A stretch of DNA of 64,000 nt from the NCBI RefSeq assembly GCF_038024105.1, contig NZ_CP150661.1, positions 2,499,001 to 2,563,000 of the forward strand. The letters run 5' to 3'. The notes under the pieces were generated by a model. The model did no database searches, had not been told where the DNA came from, and was given only the letters and a program-made list of their open reading frames with translations. Positions 16,900-24,927 of this stretch are shown here, piece after piece. Both the position numbers and the translations under genes were made by a program. The stretch is from Polaribacter butkevichii (GTDB lineage Bacteria > Bacteroidota > Bacteroidia > Flavobacteriales > Flavobacteriaceae). Numbering within the stretch: position 1 is the first letter of the stretch; the number at the start of each line of letters is the position of its first letter.

Positions 16900-18237
16900 A
16901 TGAAAAAGATTACAAAAACATATCGAAAATTTCAATTATCACTAACTCCCCAACAAAATCTACTTTATGGTTTTTTAACTTATACTATAATAGGTTGGGC
17001 ATTGCTGTGCGTCCCGTTTTTTCACAAGCAAACCATTTCAATAGTAGACAATTTGTTTATTGCCACATCGGCTATTTCAACCACCGGATTAGTAACTGCT
17101 AGTATTTTTGACACTTATAATGGCTTGGGTCAATTTATTATCATGTTGCTTTTTCAAATTGGTGGTATTGGGTATATGACTTTTACTTCCTTTATATTAC
17201 TATCAAAAAAGAGTCCGTTAACACATTGGCATCACCGTGTATTAAATGCAGAATTTACCATGCCTAAAGGTTTTGAATTGAAAGATTTTTTAAAATCGGT
17301 CATCATTTTTACATTTATAGTAGAAACCATTGGTGCATTGTGTTTTTACATTGCCTTTAGACAAGAAGGAGTTGAACATAATTTTGCCATTTGGAGCAGT
17401 ATTTTTCATAGTGTTTCTGCTTTTTGTACTGCTGGTTTTGGACTCTATAACAATAGCTTTGAACAATTTTCTGGTAACACTTCTATAAACACTATTATTT
17501 CTGTATTAGCCATAAGTGGATCATTAGGTTTTATTGTAGTTACCGATATTTGGAATAGAATTGTTGGTAAAACAAAAAATATCACCTTTACAACCAAAAT
17601 TATTTTCGGGGCAATTATTACACTACTATCCATTGGTACAGCAATGATTTACTTTTTTGAACCTTCTGTAAATCATTTAAGCGAAAACAAACTTATGATT
17701 TCCTTTTTTCAATCTATGACTGCCTTAACTACAGTAGGTTTTAACACTGTACCAATAGGTTCGTTTTCTTTAGGTATTATGCTAATAATTATCTTTTTAA
17801 TGTATGTGGGCGCTTCTCCGTCTGGTACAGGCGGTGGTTTAAAAACAACCACTTTAACAGCACTAATTGCTATAATGTGGAACAGAATTAGAAATAATAA
17901 ACAAGTTACTTTTTTAGGAAAAGTAATTCCGTTAGAACGTTTATATGTAGCAACTTCCATTTTTATGTTGTATGCATCTGTTATTTTTATTTCTACCTTT
18001 TTATTAGCTATCACAGAAAATTTACCTCTTCATCAAATTTTATTTGAAACTACATCTGCTATTAGTACCGTGGGTTTAAGTACAGGCATAACTGGTAATC
18101 TAAGTACCTGGGGAAAATTGGTAATAATCTTTGTGATGTTTATAGGCAGGTTAGGCTTGCTAACTTTTGGTTTAGCTATTTTAGCTAGAAAAAACAAACT
18201 TAAAACCATTGAAGATGAAAGCGATTTGGCTGTTTAA
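16900..18237 (+). CDS. TrkH/KtrB-type potassium channel subunit
   Basis: 445 residues with the four-repeat pore architecture of the Trk/Ktr superfamily. The four filter segments are TSAISTTGLVT (about 57-67), SVSAFCTAGFGLY, SMTALTTVGFNTV and TSAISTVGLSTG; each keeps the filter glycine. The length and compact N-terminus are closer to KtrB than to E. coli TrkH. These proteins normally work with an NAD/ATP-binding RCK subunit (TrkA or KtrA); no such gene is within this window. The neighbours are a KdpDE-like two-component pair and a 48-residue membrane protein. Confidence 0.93.
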   Translation: MKKITKTYRKFQLSLTPQQNLLYGFLTYTIIGWALLCVPFFHKQTISIVDNLFIATSAISTTGLVTASIFDTYNGLGQFIIMLLFQIGGIGYMTFTSFILLSKKSPLTHWHHRVLNAEFTMPKGFELKDFLKSVIIFTFIVETIGALCFYIAFRQEGVEHNFAIWSSIFHSVSAFCTAGFGLYNNSFEQFSGNTSINTIISVLAISGSLGFIVVTDIWNRIVGKTKNITFTTKIIFGAIITLLSIGTAMIYFFEPSVNHLSENKLMISFFQSMTALTTVGFNTVPIGSFSLGIMLIIIFLMYVGASPSGTGGGLKTTTLTALIAIMWNRIRNNKQVTFLGKVIPLERLYVATSIFMLYASVIFISTFLLAITENLPLHQILFETTSAISTVGLSTGITGNLSTWGKLVIIFVMFIGRLGLLTFGLAILARKNKLKTIEDESDLAV

Positions 18238-18458
18238 TAAAATAATATCAATTTTAAAAGCACTCTTCTTTTAAAAACATAAATTAACAGGTGTAGTTAA
18301 AAAGAGAATATTTAAAGTTAAATTATTAACAAACTCTTTGGTTTTCTATTCAGTAAATTAGTTTCTTCTATTGTAGAATTATAAGCAGTTATGACTTTTT
18401 TTTGTTAATAGTTTACATTTTATTTAAATTTGATAGGTATTAATTTTTACAATAAACT

Positions 18459-19055
18459 ATGGTATTCTACAACAAAGTAAAATGGGTTCTTGGTATTTTA
18501 ATGGTTTTTATATTAATTATTGCAACAAATCTTATTGATAGAAACAATTTTTCTAGAGTTAAAGATTCTGTTGTTGCAATTTATAAAGATAGACTTATTG
18601 CAAAAGATTTAATCTTTAAAATGTCTAACTCAGTACAAGAAAAAGAGTTGGCTGTTGTTGCTTCAGATTCCGTATTTTTTTCAAACAGAAATAAAAAAGT
18701 TAGCCAAGATATTCAAGATTTTGTTAAGCTGTTTGAACAAACAAATCTAACACTACAAGAGAAAAAAATATTTAGTGATTATAAAAATAATTTAGAAATA
18801 TTAAAAAGCTCAGAAACCAATTTCATCCAGTCTAAATTTGCTGATAAAACACCTTTAATCAATCATATTTCATCAGTAAAACTAAATCTTAATGATTTGT
18901 CAAAAATTCAGTTAGATGAAGGTAAAAGACAAATGTTTTTAAGTGAAAAAGCCATTGATTCGGTAGAGCTTTTTACAAAAATAGAAATTTATATATTGAT
19001 TTTTCTTGCAATTCTAATTCAAGTAATTGTTATTTACAAACCAAAAGAAAACTAA
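18459..19055 (+). CDS. Four-helix-bundle chemoreceptor-like sensor without output domain
   Basis: 198 residues. A first membrane segment (VLGILMVFILIIATNLIDRN) and a second near the C-terminus (IYILIFLAILIQVIVIYKP) enclose about 145 helical residues, the layout of the 4HB_MCP ligand-binding module of methyl-accepting chemoreceptors. Only five residues follow the second helix, so HAMP and signalling domains are missing. Either it signals through a partner, or it works as a stand-alone membrane protein. Downstream DNA shows no receptor remnant in frame. It is 221 bp after the TrkH gene and probably separate. Confidence 0.7.
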   Translation: MVFYNKVKWVLGILMVFILIIATNLIDRNNFSRVKDSVVAIYKDRLIAKDLIFKMSNSVQEKELAVVASDSVFFSNRNKKVSQDIQDFVKLFEQTNLTLQEKKIFSDYKNNLEILKSSETNFIQSKFADKTPLINHISSVKLNLNDLSKIQLDEGKRQMFLSEKAIDSVELFTKIEIYILIFLAILIQVIVIYKPKEN

Positions 19056-19332
19056 AATTTAAAGCATCTATTAATTTTCTACACACAGAATAATAAAAAG
19101 CATTCGCTTTATAAAAAACACAAAACCTAAATTATAAAGCATTAAATACTCATTATTCCTCGGACTATTCTTATTACAAATCGTTGATGATTCTCAATCT
19201 GTTGACGCAAATATTGGCATTAAAAATGTGAAATCTACCCAACGTACAAGCTAATACACTATTATAAAAAATAAATCAAAAGTAACTTAAGCCGTGTATA
19301 ATTAATGGTTTAAACACGCCAATAACCAAACA

Positions 19333-19428
19333 CCTTTAAAAAAACCTTTAAAAAAACCTTTAAAAAAACCTTTAAAAAAACCTTTAAAAAAACCTTTAAA
19401 AAAACCTTTAAAAAAACCTTTAAAAAAA
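19333..19428. repeat. Perfect 8 x 12 bp tandem repeat
   Basis: Eight identical copies of CCTTTAAAAAAA stand head to tail with no interruption (96 bp). Each unit carries an A7 tract with a 12-bp period. The last A tract runs directly into the 46-bp palindrome. Perfect identity suggests recent expansion or slippage; the spacing of A tracts could bend the DNA. Confidence 0.97.
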
Positions 19429-19470
19429 CAAAAAGAGTGAAAATTTTAAAATTTTCACTCTTTTTGTTTT
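19425..19470. terminator. 46-bp perfect palindrome, bidirectional terminator
   Basis: A 23-bp arm with core AAAAAGAGTGAAAATTTT is followed immediately by its exact reverse complement. Both ends have T-runs in the respective reading direction, so it can stop transcription from either side. It separates the potassium/sensor block from the lyase operon. Its GAAAATTT/AAATTTTC core recurs in the terminators at 27301 and 29205. Confidence 0.85.
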
Positions 19471-19730
19471 AATCCTTCCCTACAATACCTCAACTTTATT
19501 TCTTACACAGTTCTTAACCCTAAATCTACCTTTCAATTCCCTGAATTTAAATCACTAGAAACAGAAATTCATCAACAGTTAAAAGTAATATTTCTTTAAC
19601 TATTTTATCTCTTCGAAAAGAAAGCGAAAACACGTACAAAACACCCCTCTTTTTTAATCCGTTAAAGATCAAATTCTTATAAATTTTATAATAATCTGAT
19701 TCTTAAGCACTTTTTTAAATTTAAAAAACA

Positions 19731-19738
19731 TATATTTG
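19731..19738 (+). promoter_or_regulatory. -7 box of the lyase/gluconate operon
   Basis: TATATTTG matches TAnnTTTG and lies 26 bases before the ATG of the first operon gene. It overlaps the left arm of the first palindromic operator, so a bound repressor would block it. No clear TTTG -33 box was found in the A/T-rich upstream sequence. Confidence 0.6.
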
Positions 19739-19759
19739 GGTACCCAAACTGGTTAACCA
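19735..19759. promoter_or_regulatory. Two tandem palindromic operators
   Basis: TTTGGGTACCCAAA (19735-19748) is a perfect 14-bp palindrome and TGGTTAACCA (19750-19759) a perfect 10-bp palindrome. Both share the form TGGkTAmCCA and their centres are 13 bp apart. FadR-subfamily GntR regulators of hexuronate genes such as UxuR/ExuR bind related TGGT-centre-ACCA palindromes. The regulator encoded at 23027 in the same operon is therefore the likely binder (inference). Confidence 0.65.
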
Positions 19760-19764
19760 AAATT

Positions 19765-21663
19765 ATGCTTCAAAAAAAATCAACAATTATCTTTATTATG
19801 GGAGTTTCTGGGGTTGGTAAAAGCACCATAGGAAACTTGCTATCAGAAAAATTAAACATTCCGTTTTTTGATGGAGATGATTTTCATCCCGAAGAAAATA
19901 TTTTAAAAATGTCTAAAGGAGAGGCATTAAATGATAATGACAGATTGGGTTGGTTACAAACCTTAAATAAACTTGCCAAAGAGCAATTAAAAAAAGGCGG
20001 TTGTATTATTGTTTGTTCTGCTTTAAAAGAAAAATATCGCGATATTTTAAATGCAAAAATAAAAGAAAATGCAAAATGGGTTTTTCTAAATGGTTCTTTC
20101 GAGCAAATAAAAGAAAGAGTAAACAATCGTAAAGGGCATTTTATGAGTTCTGATTTGTTAAAATCTCAATTCGATATTTTAGAAACTCCCAAAAACGCCA
20201 TTGATATAAATATAAATTTAACACCAAATAATATAGTAGAAATGATTAGTAAGGAAATCTTAAAAAAGTCAGAATTTGGTTTATTCGGATTAGGGGTTAT
20301 GGGTAAAAGCCTTAGTAGAAACCTAGCAAATAAAGGGTTTAACATATCTCTATTTAACAGACACATTAAAGACACAGAAGAAGATGTTGCAAAAAACTTT
20401 AAAAATGAATTTAAAGAATTGTCAACAAGTCTTCCTTTTGATAATATAGAAGCATTTGTAAATTCTCTAGAAAAACCCAGAAAAATCATGTTAATGGTAA
20501 ATGCTGGTAAAATTGTAGATGATGTTATAGAAGATCTTTTGCCGTTTTTAGATGCTGGAGATATTTTAATAGATGGTGGTAATTCTAACTACAACAAAAC
20601 AAAAGAACGTTTTGATTATTTAAAATCTAAAAACATCCATTTTGTTGGTGCCGGAGTTTCTGGTGGAGAAGAAGGTGCATTAAAAGGTCCTTCTATTATG
20701 CCTGGGTGTCCTAAAGAAGTTTACAAAAATGTACAACCTTTTTTAGAAGCCATTGCCGCTAAAGATGCTAATAATTTGCCTTGTTGTACTCATATAGGAA
20801 CCGAAGGAAGTGGCCATTTTGTAAAAATGGTACACAACGGAATTGAGTATGTAGAAATGCAATTATTAGCAGAAGTGTTTGTAATGTTAAAAGCATTAGG
20901 TAAAAACCCAGATGAAATAGCTAATATTTTAGAATCATGGAAAGCAACTACCAACAGTTATTTATTAGAAATAACTGTTGACATCCTAAGAAAAAAAGAA
21001 GGAGATGACTGGTTAGTTCATAAAATAATGGACAAAGCAGGCAATAAAGGAACAGGAAACTGGACCACCATTGCCACTGCAGAATTAGGAGTGCCTAGTA
21101 CCATGATTGCTTCTGCATTGTTTGCGAGATACACTTCTTTTTATAAAGAGGAACGTGTGAATGCTAGTGAAAGCTTTAAAGAAAATACGACACAAAATTT
21201 AAACTTAACTACGGGTGATATTTTAGAAGGATATCAATTTGCAAGAATTATAAATCATTACCAAGGATTAAAATTAATTCAAGAGGCTTCTAAAAGTTAT
21301 CATTGGGATTTAAACTTAAGCGAATTGGCTAGAATTTGGACAAATGGTTGCATCATTAAATCTGACTTAATGGTAGAATTGGTTACGGTATTTAAATCGA
21401 CCGATAATTTATTGACGGATAAAAGCATAATTCAAAAGATAAAAGCATTAAAACCAAGCATCAAAAAAGTGGTTTCTGAGGGTGTTTTAAACGAATTAGC
21501 AGTTCCTAATTTTAGCGAATCTATTAATTTCTTAAACAGTTTTGCAGTTGCAAATTCATCAGCAAATTTAATACAAGCACAACGCGATTATTTTGGAGCG
21601 CACACCTATCAAAGAATTAATGACGATTCTAATAAATTCTATCATACAGAGTGGAATAATTAA
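19765..21663 (+). CDS. Gluconokinase / 6-phosphogluconate dehydrogenase fusion
   Basis: 632 residues combining two complete enzymes. Residues 1-165 are a GntK-type gluconokinase with Walker A GVSGVGKST (13-21) and FFDGDDFHPEENILKM. Residues about 170-632 are a decarboxylating 6-phosphogluconate dehydrogenase: GLGVMG dinucleotide motif (175-180), LIDGGNSNYNKT (268-279), GGEEGA (300-305) and catalytic Lys354 in GHFVKMVHNGIEY. Lengths match stand-alone GntK and Gnd. One polypeptide would convert gluconate to 6-phosphogluconate and then ribulose 5-phosphate, CO2 and NAD(P)H. First gene of the operon, right behind the operators. Confidence 0.93.
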   Translation: MLQKKSTIIFIMGVSGVGKSTIGNLLSEKLNIPFFDGDDFHPEENILKMSKGEALNDNDRLGWLQTLNKLAKEQLKKGGCIIVCSALKEKYRDILNAKIKENAKWVFLNGSFEQIKERVNNRKGHFMSSDLLKSQFDILETPKNAIDININLTPNNIVEMISKEILKKSEFGLFGLGVMGKSLSRNLANKGFNISLFNRHIKDTEEDVAKNFKNEFKELSTSLPFDNIEAFVNSLEKPRKIMLMVNAGKIVDDVIEDLLPFLDAGDILIDGGNSNYNKTKERFDYLKSKNIHFVGAGVSGGEEGALKGPSIMPGCPKEVYKNVQPFLEAIAAKDANNLPCCTHIGTEGSGHFVKMVHNGIEYVEMQLLAEVFVMLKALGKNPDEIANILESWKATTNSYLLEITVDILRKKEGDDWLVHKIMDKAGNKGTGNWTTIATAELGVPSTMIASALFARYTSFYKEERVNASESFKENTTQNLNLTTGDILEGYQFARIINHYQGLKLIQEASKSYHWDLNLSELARIWTNGCIIKSDLMVELVTVFKSTDNLLTDKSIIQKIKALKPSIKKVVSEGVLNELAVPNFSESINFLNSFAVANSSANLIQAQRDYFGAHTYQRINDDSNKFYHTEWNN

Positions 21664-21684
21664 CTAAATAAAAAACAATTAACT

Positions 21685-22959
21685 ATGACAACAACCCAAA
21701 ATAAAAAGTCATTTCTAAAAAAAATAATAGCAGTTATTTTAGGATTTGGCCCTGGGATTTTCGCCATTGGATATACCATTGGCACTGGTAGTGTAACTTC
21801 TATGATTGTTGCAGGTAGTAAATTTAACATGCAATTATTATGGGTGTTATTGTTAAGTTGTATTTTCTCTGGAATTTTAATGTTTGCCTACGGAAATTAC
21901 GCTTTACTAACAGGAGAAACTGCCCTTTACGGATTTAAAAAACATTTAAAATATGGTAAAGTTTTAGCCATTTTAGTTATTGTGGGTATTACGTTTGGTC
22001 AATGGAATTCTCTAATGGGAATTTTAGGTATTTCTGCCAATATTATTTTTGAAATACTTGCCGTAAATTTTGAAGGTTTAGCTGCATATAAATATGAAAC
22101 CGTTTTAATTACAGCCATTATAATTATAATTACTTTTTACTTATTAATGTTGGTCGGTAAATATACTTTCTTCGAGAAAATACTTGTCATATTTGTAACC
22201 TTAATGGGATTCTCGTTTATACTATCACTATGTTTTGTACAACCTTTACCATTAGATGTTGTAAAAGGATTAATACCAACCATACCAAACGTTGTTGGTG
22301 GTAAAATGTTGGTGGCCGCCTTTGTAGGTACCACTATGGCATCGGCAACATTCTTATCGAGACCATTATTTGTAAAAGGAAAAGGCTGGACTATTAAAAA
22401 CTTAGATCAACAAAAAAAAGACTCTATAACCGCCGCTATTTTAATCTTTATTATTAGTGGTGTTATCATGGCAGTGGCTGCAGGAGCTTTGTTTTACCAA
22501 GGTAAAGAAGTTACACAAGTATTAGATATGGCAAATACTTTAGAACCTGTGGCAGGTAAATGGGCGGTTTCTATTTTCTTTTTTGGTGCTTTAAGCGCAG
22601 GTTTGTCATCAATTTTTCCTTGTTTGTTAATTGCACCTTTATTAATTGCAGATTATCAATCTGGCAAGTTAGATACCAATTCGCGTCAGTTTAGAATCAT
22701 CACTGCTATTGCTTGTTTAGTTGCATTAATTGGGCCAGCATTTGGTGCAAATCCTATAGAAATTCAAATTTTATCGCAAGTATTTAATGTATTTGTATTA
22801 CCCATTGTAATCCTCGGAATTATATTAATGTTAAGTAGCAAAAAAGTAATGAAAGACTATAAGACAACTTTAGGTGTATACATTGGTTTGTTTGCTGCCT
22901 TGTTCTTTTCTCTAGTAATTTCTTACAACGGCATATTGGCACTTTTAAATTACTTTTAA
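21685..22959 (+). CDS. Nramp-fold transporter lacking metal-site motifs
   Basis: 424 residues, about eleven hydrophobic segments. The start (ILGFGPGIFAIGYTIGTGSV) aligns with helix 1 of Nramp transporters, but their metal-binding DPGN is replaced by IGTG. The helix 6 region reads FVGTTMASATFLSRPLFVKG, where Nramp proteins have MPH. So the fold is Nramp (LeuT-like), yet the ligands for divalent metals are absent. Being 21 bp after the gluconokinase fusion and before the regulator and lyases, it is more plausibly an importer of the acid sugar used by this operon. The substrate is inferred, not shown. Confidence 0.82.
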   Translation: MTTTQNKKSFLKKIIAVILGFGPGIFAIGYTIGTGSVTSMIVAGSKFNMQLLWVLLLSCIFSGILMFAYGNYALLTGETALYGFKKHLKYGKVLAILVIVGITFGQWNSLMGILGISANIIFEILAVNFEGLAAYKYETVLITAIIIIITFYLLMLVGKYTFFEKILVIFVTLMGFSFILSLCFVQPLPLDVVKGLIPTIPNVVGGKMLVAAFVGTTMASATFLSRPLFVKGKGWTIKNLDQQKKDSITAAILIFIISGVIMAVAAGALFYQGKEVTQVLDMANTLEPVAGKWAVSIFFFGALSAGLSSIFPCLLIAPLLIADYQSGKLDTNSRQFRIITAIACLVALIGPAFGANPIEIQILSQVFNVFVLPIVILGIILMLSSKKVMKDYKTTLGVYIGLFAALFFSLVISYNGILALLNYF

Positions 22960-23026
22960 ACAACTAAGAGCGGTTTCTAAATGTATTTAAAAAAGAGAGT
23001 ATCATCAATTAAAACAATCAATTAAA

Positions 23027-23746
23027 GTGAAAATAAGTTTAATAAATGAAAATTCTAACAGAATTGTACAGAATGATGTGATCTGTAAAATTCGTGATTT
23101 AATTAACGCTAAAAATTTAGAGCGTGGAGATAAATTGCCTTCTGAGAGAATGATGTCAGAAAAATTTAATGTAAAAAGAAACCATATTAGAGAAGCCATA
23201 AGAAAGCTAGAGTTTTACGGAATCTTAAAATCCATGTCTCAGAGTGGTACTATTCTAGCCATAGGGTTAACTGGGTTTAATGGCATGGTAGAAGAAATAA
23301 TAGCGCTAGATGCACCTACTTTTAATGAATTAGTAGAAACCAGAATCTCATTAGAATTAAAGACCGTAAGATTAGCGGCAGAAAGAAGAACAGAGGTAGA
23401 TTTAAAACGAATAAAAGACACTTTAAATGCTTTTAAAGAAAAAATTACTATTGGAGACGATTATTTAGAAGAAGACTTATTGTTTCACTTAGCAATTGCA
23501 AAGGCTAGCCAAAACAGTACAATGGTTTCTCTAATGCTTTTAATAACGCCACCTATTTTAATTACTTACGATAGAGCAACTGTATGTGAAGGTGATAAAG
23601 TAATTTCTGAAATTAAAAAACACGAAGATATTTATTTAGCAATAGCAGCTAAAGACGTAGAACTTGCTTCAAAGATGATGAATGATCACTTTTTTAAATT
23701 ATCAAAACACATAGAAAACGAAGAAACAATTAAACCTAAATTATAA
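23027..23746 (+). CDS. FadR-type GntR transcriptional regulator
   Basis: 239 residues from a GTG start. N-terminal winged helix (KIRDLINAKNLERGDKLPSE, then MMSEKFNVKRNHIREAIRKL) and a C-terminal all-helical FCD ligand domain (about 90-225) with LEEDLLFHLAIAKASQNSTM, whose Asp/His positions bind metal and acid ligands in this family. FCD regulators commonly sense uronate or gluconate derivatives and usually repress. It is encoded inside the operon, four bases before the first lyase gene, and probably controls it through the palindromes at 19735-19759. Confidence 0.9.
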   Translation: MKISLINENSNRIVQNDVICKIRDLINAKNLERGDKLPSERMMSEKFNVKRNHIREAIRKLEFYGILKSMSQSGTILAIGLTGFNGMVEEIIALDAPTFNELVETRISLELKTVRLAAERRTEVDLKRIKDTLNAFKEKITIGDDYLEEDLLFHLAIAKASQNSTMVSLMLLITPPILITYDRATVCEGDKVISEIKKHEDIYLAIAAKDVELASKMMNDHFFKLSKHIENEETIKPKL

Positions 23747-23750
23747 AAAA

Positions 23751-24863
23751 ATGAAAAATAATAAAATAACATCGGTAGCTGCATGCCTAATTCTTGGCGT
23801 TTTTCTAACCCTTAACAGTTGTTCTAAAACCGCTAAAAAGGAAGAAAAAAAAGAAACAGAAAAAACCGTTTACGCAAGTGACGTAATTCCGTTTTTTGAT
23901 CATTGGAAATTAATTTTAGGTGATGGATCTAACGCTGGAGTTGCAAATAATTTTGAGCATAAAGACTTCTTTTTTACTGCAAATGAAGGTAATGAAAATT
24001 GGGTTGTTTTTAAAACGCCAAATGCCGGACATACACACGGAACCTCTAACAATACAAGAACAGAATTAGCACAATCTAAAAAATGGACGCCTAAAACCGA
24101 TGCCAATTTAAAAGCAACTTTAAAAGTAAAGAATGTATCTGTTACTGGCGATGCTCGTGTAGCAGCATCTTACTCGGTTGTTGTAGGTCAAATTCATAGT
24201 GCCGATGGTTTAGAGAATGAGCCATTAAAAATATTTTACAAAAAATTTCCTGGTCATACCAAAGGTTCTGTTTTTTGGGATTACGAAATTAACACCGCTG
24301 GTGATGACAATGCTGGAAGATGGGATTTTTCTACAGCTGTTTGGGGATATGATTTATCTGTTGTAGGTAGCGATGTAAGCACATATCCAGAAGAGCCGAA
24401 AGACGGAATTGCTTTAGACGAAGAATTTAGTTATGAAATAGATATTAAAGATGGTATTATGACCTTAACTTTTACAAGTGAAGGACATGAAACGAAAACA
24501 TTTACAAAAAACATAATCGTTTCAGAATACACAACAAAGGCAGATATTCCAGAGCAAACTCAAAAATTATTTGTATCCATTGGTCAAGACGGAGTAGAAC
24601 GTCCAGAGGCATATACTGGTGAAGGCTGTTTCTTTAAACTAGGAAACTACAACCAAACAAACGGAAAATCTCCTGAAATAAATAAAAACTGGTGTTCTGG
24701 TGCAGAAACTCATGGAGGAGACATTCAAAAACAATACGCAGACGGAAATTATACAGAAGTTTGGTTTAAAACAGCCAACATTACCATAAGTGATGATGCT
24801 TATTCTAACGATGGTTATTTTGCTAAAAATGATTTCTTGTACAAAAAACAAGCAAAACAGTAA
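23751..24863 (+). CDS. PL7 alginate-lyase-family lipoprotein (copy 1)
   Basis: 370 residues. Lipoprotein signal ending LNSC with Cys24. The catalytic domain (about 43-345) shows the three PL7 regions: RTEL (103-106), QIH (147-149) and FFKLGNYNQ (294-302, catalytic Tyr300). PL7 enzymes cleave mannuronate or guluronate linkages in alginate by beta-elimination. Here RTEL is followed by Ala where many PL7 enzymes have Arg, so the substrate range may differ. Lipidation places it at the outer membrane or cell surface. It is a paralogue of the lyase at 26200. Confidence 0.88.
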   Translation: MKNNKITSVAACLILGVFLTLNSCSKTAKKEEKKETEKTVYASDVIPFFDHWKLILGDGSNAGVANNFEHKDFFFTANEGNENWVVFKTPNAGHTHGTSNNTRTELAQSKKWTPKTDANLKATLKVKNVSVTGDARVAASYSVVVGQIHSADGLENEPLKIFYKKFPGHTKGSVFWDYEINTAGDDNAGRWDFSTAVWGYDLSVVGSDVSTYPEEPKDGIALDEEFSYEIDIKDGIMTLTFTSEGHETKTFTKNIIVSEYTTKADIPEQTQKLFVSIGQDGVERPEAYTGEGCFFKLGNYNQTNGKSPEINKNWCSGAETHGGDIQKQYADGNYTEVWFKTANITISDDAYSNDGYFAKNDFLYKKQAKQ

Positions 24864-24927
24864 AACTTAGCTACAATATAGCATTACACTTTTTAAAAAC
24901 AAAACACCTTATAGACACAGAAACATC

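Larger units (their letters stand above)
19056..19764. other. Gene-free stretch with tandem repeat, palindrome and operon promoter
   Basis: No complete gene is visible in these 709 bases. A short open frame near 19146-19247 encodes a signal-peptide-like stretch (LFLGLFLLQIVDDSQSVD) without start codon and may be a remnant. The central part holds the 12-bp repeat array and the palindromic terminator described separately. The right end carries the promoter and two operators of the lyase operon. Confidence 0.7.

Noticed and set aside
19146..19247. Short frame resembling a signal peptide
   Set aside because: No start codon, only about 35 codons and no homologue recognised; at most a remnant.
19333..19428. 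Possible CRISPR array in the tandem repeat
   Set aside because: The 12-bp units are directly adjacent with no spacers, and no cas genes are present.
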